From Candidatus Aminicenantota bacterium (lineage in GTDB: Bacteria > Acidobacteriota > Aminicenantia > UBA2199), in the NCBI GenBank assembly GCA_023137075.1, contig JAGLQA010000819.1, forward strand, positions 1 to 5,102: a stretch of DNA of 5,102 nt, written 5' to 3'. The translations under genes were made by a program, and so were the position numbers. How positions within the stretch are numbered: position 1 is the first letter of the stretch; each line of letters opens with the position of its first letter. The notes under the pieces are model-generated. The model did no database searches. It was not told where the DNA came from and saw only the letters and a program-made list of their open reading frames with translations. This document shows, piece after piece, positions 1 to 5,102 of this stretch.

Positions 1-81
1 ATAGCCCCCAATAAGCGAACCAACTTTGCCCACAAATTTTTTTGTAGAACCAAAGTTTTAAAAGTTAAGAAAAAAATTTTT

Positions 82-116
82 CTCTGTAAACACTCTATAT
101 TAAACTGTTTACAGAG
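82..116. repeat. 11-bp perfect inverted repeat (hairpin)
   Basis: CTCTGTAAACA (82-92) and TGTTTACAGAG (106-116) are exact reverse complements around a 13-base loop. On the minus strand the hairpin is followed by AAAAATTTTTTT, so it could be a weak terminator for the radical SAM transcript; a regulator site or the end of a small mobile element is also possible. Confidence 0.65.
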
Positions 117-128
117 TTGTCGAAAAAT

Positions 129-151
129 ATTCTGCCGGAAAATGGCAGAAT
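129..151. repeat. 8-bp perfect inverted repeat (hairpin)
   Basis: ATTCTGCC (129-136) and GGCAGAAT (144-151) pair around a 7-base loop. It lies 12 bases from the neighbouring 11-bp hairpin, so the two may form one structured element. No strong U run follows on either strand. Confidence 0.6.
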
Positions 152-267
152 TTCACGACAAAGTAACCTTTTTTGTAAATAATCTCACCTGTATCCTGTA
201 TTTCCTCAAAAAAACCGGATAAATGAGATTAGAAAGTGACGGGCTCAGGGATAGGGGATGGTGTTGA

Positions 268-306
268 ATCTTTTTTTGCAGTACTTGTCCAGAGAATTTC
301 CGTTAT
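268..306 (-). pseudogene. 5' fragment of a ParE/RelE-like toxin gene
   Basis: Thirteen minus-strand codons read ITEILWTSTAKKD, matching the usual opening of ParE/RelE-type toxins (hydrophobic-x-W-T-x-x-A-x-x-D). The frame overlaps the antitoxin-like stop as ATAA where an intact pair would have ATGA: a single G in place of A would create both an ATG here and a TGA stop for the antitoxin. After the Asp codon the frame continues for 12 unrelated proline-rich codons to a TAA at 229-231, so most of the toxin is missing. The fragment is short, so the call rests mainly on its position and the start overlap. Confidence 0.4.
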
Positions 307-500
307 GTTTTTTCCCACGTCTTGATTTCTTTTCTCAATTCATCTTGGGTAATCACCTCACCTCTTTCCAGGGCTTGTTCGGATTCCTCTATCCGACTAT
401 AATAAGTTTCAAGACTCATTGGCTCCAGGTCCTCTTCTTGTTTTATTCTAATTGTATTTTCTATAAAAGTTTTTACTATGGAGCTTTCCTCTATTGTTGG
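303..500 (-). pseudogene. antitoxin-like small ORF, probably a remnant
   Basis: A minus-strand frame starts 10 bases before the end of the radical SAM stop codon, in another frame, and stays open for 65 sense codons to TAA at 303-305. The only ATG is at 419, giving 38 residues beginning MSLETYYSRIEESEQALERG and ending KTWEKT. In-frame codons before that ATG (KTFIENTIRIKQEEDLEP) also look protein-like. The acidic helix, then EVITQDELRKEIKTW, resembles the C-terminal toxin-wrapping segment of small antitoxins paired with ParE/RelE toxins. I judge this by pattern, not by alignment. Toxin-like codons follow immediately, which strengthens the reading. The usual N-terminal dimerisation or DNA-binding part is absent or replaced by the radical SAM 3' end, so it is probably decayed. 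A functional 38-aa protein from 303-419 is the alternative. Confidence 0.45.
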
Positions 501-2104
501 TTAGGGTAATTATATTCCGATTGCTTCCATTTTTCCAATGGAACACCAAACAGGCTCCACAATATTTTTTTATAACTGAATATCACATTAAGTATCAGGG
601 ATTTAATACAGGTCTTTAAATCCAACTTCATGTCTAATAATTTTGCTTCTTTTCTCAAATTCATACATAAACGTTTGGATTCACCCTTAGGGTAATAAAA
701 TGGAATTAGATAGAGGATAGGAAGCATGCCCCGAATCTCATTTTTGAATGCTAACGCTGTAACACTATCAGCCCCAAAACGATTAGTTGCATATCTATAA
801 CCATAAAATTTTATTTTTAGTACTCTTAAGATAGTGGCACCAAGTTTTTTGGTTCCACTCTTGTACGCATGGGTGAAAGCGGCTTTTGCTTCCTCTGAAG
901 TAATTAAGGGATGTTTAAATAGTAAAGTGCCATAATTGAAACAGCGAGGAGGCAAATCCAATAATCGATTTTGTTCTTTTAGTTCTTTATAAAAGGCTGT
1001 TCCAGGCTCCGGTGTTAAAAGAGTAAAATGATTTATTGTAGGATCAAGAGAAAGTAAATAATTCACCTCCTCATATGTTCGTTGGGTGTCGTGGTTTTCC
1101 CATCCGATAATAAAAAAGGCAAAGGAACCAATCCCTCTCTCATGAAGTTTCCTGAATAACTTGTGGGGTTCTTCTCCTTTTCTTTTCTCCCAAAGCTCTT
1201 CTGAATTCTCTACGCCTATGGCTAGAAATCTGCAGCCGTAGTCAAAAAGTTCATCGTAATCAAAGCTTGATATTGTCTTTATACTAGCTTGCGTCGCCCA
1301 GGTAATAATATCTTCTTCATTAGTACACTTACTATTATAGGTTTGTATTGCTTGTCCGAAATAAATTGCCCTTTTTTTATCTAATAGAAAGTCTTGATCC
1401 CACAGAAAAAAATTCGCTTTTGGATGCTTCTCTTTTAATCGCAAGATAGTCTCCACGAGAGAAGGACCATCCATGAATGAAAAACGTTTTCTGTCATAAA
1501 AAGATGTTGCGGGGCAATATTCACAACCCATTGGACAACCTACACCACATAAAATAACCAGGGATTCTTCCGCTAACTTATTACTGTATGGGATTCTCCT
1601 TAATGATTTCAAGGTATGCCGGAAAGGTAGAGCGGGGTGATGAAAACCTTTAGTCTCAGTACCCATAAGTTTTTGCATGAAAGAAATCCCATCTCCCCGA
1701 CAGATGATATCTGCACCAATATTCCTGGCTTTTTCATGGTCAACACCATGCCCTCCAATAATAATCCGGCTTGTCGGTGAAAACTTCCGGCATATTTTTA
1801 TCATTTCTTCCACTTTTTCAAGTGAAGGTACGATAGTTGAGAATCCAATATCATCAAAGTTATTTTCTTTTATTGTTCGAATGAATAACTTCTTCGTTGG
1901 ATGCTCCAGTACTTTTACCGGAACTCCCATGTTTGCAGCCATTAGATGAAGGCTTAACTTTTTTTTTCGATTTGAAGATAAGGCGAGAAGCTCATCTTGA
2001 TGAGATACGATAAAATTACCATCGCAGAGGTCCATCAATTTACCATCTGCCATTTGGAGGCTGTACACAGGTTCATACTCCGTAGTGAGAAGGACTTTTC
2101 TCAT
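491..2104 (-). CDS. B12-binding-domain radical SAM protein
   Basis: A 537-residue cobalamin-dependent (class B type) radical SAM enzyme. Such enzymes cleave S-adenosylmethionine at a [4Fe-4S] cluster and often methylate or rearrange unreactive carbons; this substrate is unknown. The N-terminal Rossmann-like B12-binding region spans about 50-150, with DDIGFSTIVPS, IIIGGHG (114-120) and CRGDG (135-139), the last resembling the RGEG turn of this family; the DxHxxG cobalamin-ligand motif is absent. The radical SAM core is about 180-370. The cluster cysteines are C190, C194 and C197 (CPMGCEYC), followed by WDQDFL (235-240), IGVENSE (296-302), FFIIGW (330-335) and PEPGT (365-369). The tail (about 420-537) is basic, with hydrophobic stretches near 459-471 and 500-522 that may touch the membrane. 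I chose ATG 2104 over an in-frame TTG at 2128 because AGGAG lies 6 bases upstream of the ATG. It is probably co-transcribed with the 33-aa ORF upstream. It is AT-rich (roughly 35-42% GC in sampled lines), unlike the protease gene. Family assignment is firm; function is not. Confidence 0.93.
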   Translation of the reverse strand: MRKVLLTTEYEPVYSLQMADGKLMDLCDGNFIVSHQDELLALSSNRKKKLSLHLMAANMGVPVKVLEHPTKKLFIRTIKENNFDDIGFSTIVPSLEKVEEMIKICRKFSPTSRIIIGGHGVDHEKARNIGADIICRGDGISFMQKLMGTETKGFHHPALPFRHTLKSLRRIPYSNKLAEESLVILCGVGCPMGCEYCPATSFYDRKRFSFMDGPSLVETILRLKEKHPKANFFLWDQDFLLDKKRAIYFGQAIQTYNSKCTNEEDIITWATQASIKTISSFDYDELFDYGCRFLAIGVENSEELWEKRKGEEPHKLFRKLHERGIGSFAFFIIGWENHDTQRTYEEVNYLLSLDPTINHFTLLTPEPGTAFYKELKEQNRLLDLPPRCFNYGTLLFKHPLITSEEAKAAFTHAYKSGTKKLGATILRVLKIKFYGYRYATNRFGADSVTALAFKNEIRGMLPILYLIPFYYPKGESKRLCMNLRKEAKLLDMKLDLKTCIKSLILNVIFSYKKILWSLFGVPLEKWKQSEYNYPNQQ

Positions 2105-2110
2105 ATATAA

Positions 2111-2115
2111 CTCCT
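2111..2115 (-). promoter_or_regulatory. ribosome binding site of the radical SAM gene
   Basis: AGGAG, preceded by a run of nine A on the minus strand, sits 6 bases before ATG 2104. It decides the start: the alternative in-frame TTG at 2128 has no purine-rich site upstream and would add eight residues, MLKKKELY, that are simply the translated ribosome binding region. Confidence 0.85.
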
Positions 2116-2138
2116 TTTTTTTTAGCAACTAACTACTA

Positions 2139-2164
2139 AATAGACGGCAATATTGCAGTCTATT
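2139..2164 (-). repeat. 26-bp near-perfect palindrome between the small ORF and the radical SAM gene
   Basis: The arms AATAGAC (2139-2145) and GTCTATT (2158-2164) flank a perfect inner palindrome GCAATATTGC (2147-2156), with only the pair at 2146/2157 unmatched. In RNA this forms a stem of about 10 base pairs with one mismatch and a short loop. No U run follows it on the minus strand, so it is not a classical terminator. It may be a dimeric regulator site or an mRNA processing or stability hairpin in the intercistronic gap. Confidence 0.7.
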
Positions 2165-2185
2165 ATTCGTTAGGTTTTTATTAAA

Positions 2186-2287
2186 CTAATCAATATACAA
2201 CAAATTGTAAAAATATTGTCCACTGATATTGATGGCGACCAGCAGCATAACAATCCCCAAGCTTAAAGCACCTATCTTTCTACTCAT
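2186..2287 (-). CDS. small hydrophobic 33-aa protein upstream of the radical SAM gene
   Basis: An ATG-to-TAG reading frame of 33 codons. It begins MSRKIGALSLGIV, continues as an uncharged run through about residue 22 (rich in L, V, I, M and A), and ends in an aromatic polar tail finishing NLLYID. Two basic residues precede the single hydrophobic segment and the tail is weakly acidic, so the positive-inside rule predicts one membrane span with the C terminus outside. AGGAA lies 11 bases upstream of the ATG, a slightly long but usable spacing, partly inside a weak A/U hairpin (2302-2318). A near-consensus promoter lies just upstream, and the radical SAM gene starts 81 bases after the stop. I recognise no family. 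It could be a small membrane partner, a leader peptide or, less likely, a substrate of the radical SAM enzyme. Short length makes chance occurrence possible; the promoter position and coherent membrane-protein pattern argue for a real gene. Confidence 0.55.
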   Translation of the reverse strand: MSRKIGALSLGIVMLLVAINISGQYFYNLLYID

Positions 2288-2331
2288 TGTTTTTTTGTTT
2301 CCTAAAAAAGCTTTTTAGCCTGTAACCTGGC

Positions 2332-2361
2332 AATATATACCTTATTCAGGGCTTTTGTCAA
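2332..2361 (-). promoter_or_regulatory. sigma-70-type promoter of the small ORF / radical SAM unit
   Basis: On the minus strand a perfect -35 hexamer TTGACA (2356-2361) is followed by an 18-base spacer and TATATT (2332-2337), one base from the -10 consensus. Transcription would begin near 2325, giving a leader of about 38 bases before the 33-aa ORF. Directly upstream of the -35 is a 16-base A7-TA-T7 tract (2374-2389) that could act as an UP element. No equally good promoter is visible between the small ORF and the radical SAM gene, which supports a shared transcript. Confidence 0.7.
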
Positions 2362-2402
2362 TAGCTGTGGATGAAAAAAATATTTTTTTGCCGAATGCTA
2401 AC

Positions 2403-2424
2403 AAGCCAAGGGATGAAGCCAAGG
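2403..2424. repeat. 9-bp direct repeat upstream of the radical SAM unit promoter
   Basis: AAGCCAAGG occurs at 2403-2411 and again at 2416-2424, 13 bases apart start to start, about 40 bases upstream of the -35 hexamer. Paired direct repeats here could bind an activator, but two short copies could also be chance. Confidence 0.5.
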
Positions 2425-2459
2425 TTCGGAGTAAATTATTTACCCCCTTTTCTCCCCAT

Positions 2460-2489
2460 AAAAAAAAAGAGGGGCTGAGAAGCCCCTCT
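2460..2489 (-). terminator. strong hairpin terminator of the protease gene
   Basis: On the minus strand the 9-bp stem AGAGGGGCT / AGCCCCTCT closes on a 4-base loop (2477-2480) and runs into a stretch of U ending at 2460. It lies 36 bases past the protease stop codon. On the plus strand the stem is followed by C and five T (2491-2495), so it could also stop plus-strand readthrough. It separates the protease transcript from the radical SAM unit. Confidence 0.9.
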
Positions 2490-2525
2490 CTTTTTATATC
2501 TATCAAAATTACCGATAGACGCTGC

Positions 2526-4805
2526 TTATTTGTTATAGGTGGCGTAGATCGAGTAGAGATAGTTGGATTGTGAGCCGCTGCCGAAAGGATCGGGCATGCC
2601 GCCTGACCAGGTCGAAGTTGATTGATACCTGCCGGGGCTGCCGGTCTGATAACGAATTCCCGGGTTAGTTTGATATACCCAGGCCAACCAGACCGTCGTG
2701 CCGCTGGAAACATACACGGAACTGCTCAGGTTGATGGTCTGCCAGCCGGTGCTGCCGCTGATCGTGGTGGTCGGCGTTATGGCTAACCGGTTCGTCGGTG
2801 TGCTGGAGCCTTCGTATACAGCCAGGATCATGCTGCCGCTGCCGGCGGTGTGGTACATGGTCACGCTGGTGATTGTACCGTTTTCAGGCATGGTGAACGG
2901 CATGGCGCGACGGTAGGCGCTGGTGGAGGTGCTGCCGAATATGGTGGTGTTACCCACGGTGCCGGTAGTCGGTGCTGCGGATACGGTAATATAATTGGTT
3001 TTGGTTTCGCCATCGCTGCCCGCGGAGTTGGTGGCGGTTAAGCTGACGTCATAGGTTCCGGCCGTATTATAGGTGACGCTTGGATTCTGCGCCGTGGAGC
3101 CGGAAGGTGTGCCGCCCTCAAAGGTCCAGGACCAGGAGGTGGGATTATTGGTGCTCTGATCGGTGAAGCTGACGCTATCGCCCTCTTCCACGGTGGTGTC
3201 ATTGGCGGTGAAGTTGGCTACCGGGGGATACACGGTGCCTGCGGAGATATCGACGGTGTAGTCTTCCACTTCGCCGTAGGTAAAGGTGCCGCATATCGGT
3301 GGATAGGTGCTGTAACTCATGGATACCCTCATGCGGGTTACACAATTGAGGCCTGAAGGCACATTGAAGCTGCCGGAAACAGTAGAACTGCCGGACCCTG
3401 CGAATACCTCTTCGCCGCTGTCGCTGAAATCGCCGTCACAGTTGTAGTCGATCCAGATTTTCCAGTATTCGGTGTAGGAACTGCCGACAAATCCGGGGGT
3501 TAAGGATACGGATGCGGATGCCCCGGCGGTTAAGTTGGCGGTGTACGAGGTAAAATTGGAGTAAGGGGAGGCTCCTGAGCCGTTATTCAAGTTGGCAACC
3601 TGCACGCCGGCGATGTATTCGTAATTCTGGTTGGTCCCGGAGGAGGTACAATATTCGATGATAACTTCCTGTACCGTGATGTAGTCGATTTTGGTTTCGC
3701 CGTCGCTGCCGGCCGCGTTGGTGGCGGTCAGGGACACATTATAGGCGCCGATTGTATTGTAAGTGACGGTCGGGTTTTGAGCGGTGCTGGAAGAGGGGGT
3801 GCCGCCTTCAAAGGTCCAGCTCCAGGAGGTGGGGTTGTTGGTGGAGAGGTCGCTGAAACTCACACTGTTGCCCACTACTACGGTGGTCGGACTGCCTGAG
3901 AAGTTGGCAACCGGGGGCTGGGGCGCGATGTTTTCGGGAATACCGTAAGCCGCAGCATAACCCACGCTGTTGGCGCCGTAAGCGATTCTCATGTAGCCGC
4001 TTTCACCCCAACTGGTGGCCCAGGAGTTCCTGAGAATCCAGTAGCCGCCGCTGTCGTCCCAACCGACTAAAACGATGGCATGGTTACACTGGGCGGAGGA
4101 GGTGTTGGTGAAAATACCGCTGTCGTAACCCTGGAAGTAAGAATCTACATGTACGGCCGCGGCAATGGGACCGTAATTGTACATGGCGTTTTTGATATCA
4201 TCCGTGCTGGGCACACTGCTGGAGGAGCCGACATAATACCAGGCATCCATGGGATGGTATTTGGTGCAACTGGTGTTGCAGGAACCGGCGCTGCCCACAT
4301 AGGGATAGCAACTGGTCAGCGGGGCGCCATCGTACAGTTCGCTAAAGGCCCACCAACCGCCGCCGCAGTCATAGCCTAAGCTGTTGCAGTCTAACATCCA
4401 TTCCTCGGACAGGTTGCTTAATCCGCCGCCAGCTACGGCCACGGTGCCTTCATAGGAACCGAGGGTGCCGAAGGCCCAGCAGGAACCGCAGGAACCCTGG
4501 TTTTTTATAGGGTTAACGATGCCTGATGTGTCCCTCCAGTCGAAGCTGGTGGGCAACTTGGCTCCTTTCTGGATACCGCCGTCAAATTTACCCTTATCTC
4601 TCCAATTCGGGGGTTCCACTAAACCACAGAGATACTTTAAGGGAACATTGATAACATCGTTCGGAGCCACGGTAAAGGGAAGCCCTTTAGCCTTGATTAC
4701 CTCACGCATCTGCTCTATTGACAGATTCTGGTTATTGTCTCCAATTAGAGAAAATACCAGGAGTAGACTCACTGAAAGAATAATGATTCTTTTTAAAATT
4801 TTCAT
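2526..4805 (-). CDS. secreted papain-family (C1) cysteine protease with PKD and GEVED domains
   Basis: A 759-residue secreted endopeptidase. Residues 1-22 form a signal peptide (MKILKR, then a hydrophobic core) with no lipobox cysteine. A short propeptide-like stretch (about 28-83) lacks the ERFNIN pattern of classical papain prodomains. The C1A catalytic domain begins near LPTSFDW (84-90). Q103 (oxyanion hole), C109 (nucleophile, in CGSCWAF), H242 (in NHAIVLVGW) and N260 (in RNSW) complete the catalytic set, and paired cysteines such as C106, C140, C147 and C180 match papain-type disulfides. PKD1 (297-378), a GEVED beta domain (about 385-520, GEVEDYTV at 511-518), PKD2 (527-608) and a C-terminal beta-sandwich-like domain (about 617-759, no named family recognised) follow. 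All catalytic residues are present, so it should be active outside the cytoplasm, probably in protein degradation. GGAGG 8 bases before the ATG fixes the start. No dockerin, LPXTG or C-terminal sorting domain is visible. GC content is far higher than in the radical SAM gene. Confidence 0.96.
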   Translation of the reverse strand: MKILKRIIILSVSLLLVFSLIGDNNQNLSIEQMREVIKAKGLPFTVAPNDVINVPLKYLCGLVEPPNWRDKGKFDGGIQKGAKLPTSFDWRDTSGIVNPIKNQGSCGSCWAFGTLGSYEGTVAVAGGGLSNLSEEWMLDCNSLGYDCGGGWWAFSELYDGAPLTSCYPYVGSAGSCNTSCTKYHPMDAWYYVGSSSSVPSTDDIKNAMYNYGPIAAAVHVDSYFQGYDSGIFTNTSSAQCNHAIVLVGWDDSGGYWILRNSWATSWGESGYMRIAYGANSVGYAAAYGIPENIAPQPPVANFSGSPTTVVVGNSVSFSDLSTNNPTSWSWTFEGGTPSSSTAQNPTVTYNTIGAYNVSLTATNAAGSDGETKIDYITVQEVIIEYCTSSGTNQNYEYIAGVQVANLNNGSGASPYSNFTSYTANLTAGASASVSLTPGFVGSSYTEYWKIWIDYNCDGDFSDSGEEVFAGSGSSTVSGSFNVPSGLNCVTRMRVSMSYSTYPPICGTFTYGEVEDYTVDISAGTVYPPVANFTANDTTVEEGDSVSFTDQSTNNPTSWSWTFEGGTPSGSTAQNPSVTYNTAGTYDVSLTATNSAGSDGETKTNYITVSAAPTTGTVGNTTIFGSTSTSAYRRAMPFTMPENGTITSVTMYHTAGSGSMILAVYEGSSTPTNRLAITPTTTISGSTGWQTINLSSSVYVSSGTTVWLAWVYQTNPGIRYQTGSPGRYQSTSTWSGGMPDPFGSGSQSNYLYSIYATYNK
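2982..3227 (-). repeat. PKD domain copy 2 (coding repeat)
   Basis: Encodes residues 527-608 of the protease, an 82-residue PKD domain beginning PPVANF and ending NYITV. It matches the copy at 3672-3917 at 65 of 82 residues with no gaps, and the DNA is also closely similar across the STNNPTSWSWTFEGGTPS core, which indicates an internal duplication. Confidence 0.9.
3672..3917 (-). repeat. PKD domain copy 1 (coding repeat)
   Basis: Encodes residues 297-378, the first PKD domain directly after the catalytic domain. It has the same length as copy 2 and no indels against it. The GEVED domain separates the copies, so the duplication is interspersed rather than tandem. Confidence 0.9.
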
Positions 4806-5058
4806 TTAACTAACCTCCATGTTTGTTAATTTTTAAAATTTTTTTGTTTCATTTTTCTAATTTTATAAAGCCCGGAGCACATCAACATCGCAAAATACAA
4901 AACATAATAAAATATTTGCTGAAGCGTGCAAGTGCCGGATATTGTAAAATCCAGACCGGTTTTATTTGATTCGCCGTCGAAATGAGAGTATAGAAAACCC
5001 CCTTTGTGTTCCTGTCAATGTTCAACGCCCTACGCATTCACTAATTTAACTCCATTTG
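4806..5058 (-). promoter_or_regulatory. upstream region and long leader of the protease gene
   Basis: About 250 bases without a convincing gene. Candidate minus-strand promoters are TTGACA (5013-5018) with TATACT (4987-4992), whose 20-base spacer is too long for a standard sigma-70 site, and GTGCAA/ATAATA on the plus strand (4926-4931 and 4904-4909), read on the minus strand as TTGCAC with a 16-base spacer and TATTAT. The first would give a leader of about 175 bases, the second about 90. A 51-codon ATG frame (4882-5037, minus) and an overlapping 62-codon frame without a good start (4826-5014) are both open; neither has a well-placed ribosome site or a recognisable protein. Confidence 0.35.
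4814..4818 (-). promoter_or_regulatory. ribosome binding site of the protease gene
   Basis: A full GGAGG core sits 8 bases before ATG 4805, and the signal peptide starts directly at that Met. This is the strongest Shine-Dalgarno match in the window. Confidence 0.85.
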
Positions 5059-5092
5059 AAATGCCGGGTTATTTAATACCGGCATTTTTTTT
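5059..5092 (+). terminator. hairpin terminator facing the plus strand
   Basis: A 9-bp stem, AAATGCCGG (5059-5067) with CCGGCATTT (5079-5087), closes an 11-base loop and runs into eight T (5085-5092) on the plus strand. On the minus strand only TTT follows, so it is a good terminator for rightward transcription and a weak one leftward. No plus-strand gene is visible before it in the window, which is unusual. Confidence 0.65.
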
Positions 5093-5102
5093 GATATTAA
5101 AA

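Larger units (their letters stand above)
1..267. other. AT-rich region with hairpins and no convincing gene
   Basis: The plus strand is open from the left edge to TAA at 220-222, but its translation is a low-complexity mix of K, F and C and spans both hairpins. Several minus-strand frames are open at the left edge without a credible start or ribosome site. I see only the two inverted repeats listed separately and a loose imperfect pair, AACTTTG (22-28) and CAAAGTT (51-57). Confidence 0.5.

Noticed and set aside
1..222. 73-codon plus-strand frame open from the left edge
   Set aside because: Low-complexity K/F/C-rich translation running through two perfect hairpins; no recognisable motif, so chance openness in AT-rich DNA is more likely.
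258..509. 83-codon plus-strand reading frame rich in F, L and Y
   Set aside because: It lies antisense to the antitoxin-like segment and radical SAM 3' end, has no ribosome site, and its composition is that expected opposite an acidic lysine/glutamate-rich coding strand.
2342..2713. 123-codon minus-strand frame overlapping the protease 3' end
   Set aside because: It runs in another frame through the protease C-terminal codons, then through the strong terminator hairpin; its translation has no protein-like pattern.
2982..3917. Possible CRISPR-like or satellite repeat from repeated DNA
   Set aside because: The repeated DNA is explained by the two PKD domain copies within one open frame.
4080..4379. 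Glycine-rich plus-strand reading frame
   Set aside because: Antisense to the catalytic domain of the protease, whose motifs are unambiguous; it reflects the serine, alanine and tyrosine codons of the opposite strand.
4465..4809. 114-codon plus-strand reading frame
   Set aside because: Fully antisense to the protease signal peptide and active-site region; no ribosome site or domain pattern.
4882..5037. 51-codon minus-strand ATG frame upstream of the protease
   Set aside because: GGAG lies 12 bases from the ATG, too far for a good site; an overlapping frame is equally open and no family is recognised. Treated as possible leader or repeat sequence.

Overview
The window carries two clear protein genes, both on the minus strand, plus a probable 33-residue small gene and what looks like a decayed toxin-antitoxin pair. 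The source looks like a free-living anaerobic bacterium with a Gram-negative-type secretome. Its secreted C1 (papain-family) protease is joined to PKD and GEVED domains, an arrangement common in Bacteroidota and in candidate phyla such as Cloacimonadota, Marinimicrobia and Aminicenantota. The best promoter is of ordinary sigma-70 type (TTGACA / TATATT) and no Bacteroidota-type secretion tail is visible, so I lean away from Bacteroidota proper. The phylum is an inference and remains open.

Layout in the direction of minus-strand transcription, from high to low coordinates. 4806-5102 is the non-coding upstream region of the protease gene. It holds a hairpin terminator pointing the other way, candidate promoter hexamers, and about 250 bases of leader-like sequence that may be a recurring element. 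2526-4805 encodes the secreted multidomain cysteine protease, closed by a strong hairpin terminator at 2460-2489. After a 100-base gap with a 9-base direct repeat and an A/T tract comes a near-consensus promoter (2332-2361). It should drive a short hydrophobic ORF (2186-2287) and then, past a 26-base near-perfect palindrome, a B12-binding radical SAM enzyme (491-2104).

Immediately after the radical SAM stop codon, 303-500 encodes an antitoxin-like acidic C-terminal segment. It runs into 13 codons of a ParE/RelE-like toxin start (268-306), whose expected ATGA overlap has become ATAA and whose remainder is missing. 1-267 holds two hairpins and no convincing gene.

The protease is probably a stand-alone extracellular degradative enzyme. 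The most interesting unit is the promoter, 33-aa hydrophobic peptide, palindrome and radical SAM gene, read as one transcript. The small peptide could be a membrane partner, a leader peptide or a substrate of the enzyme; the sequence alone does not decide.
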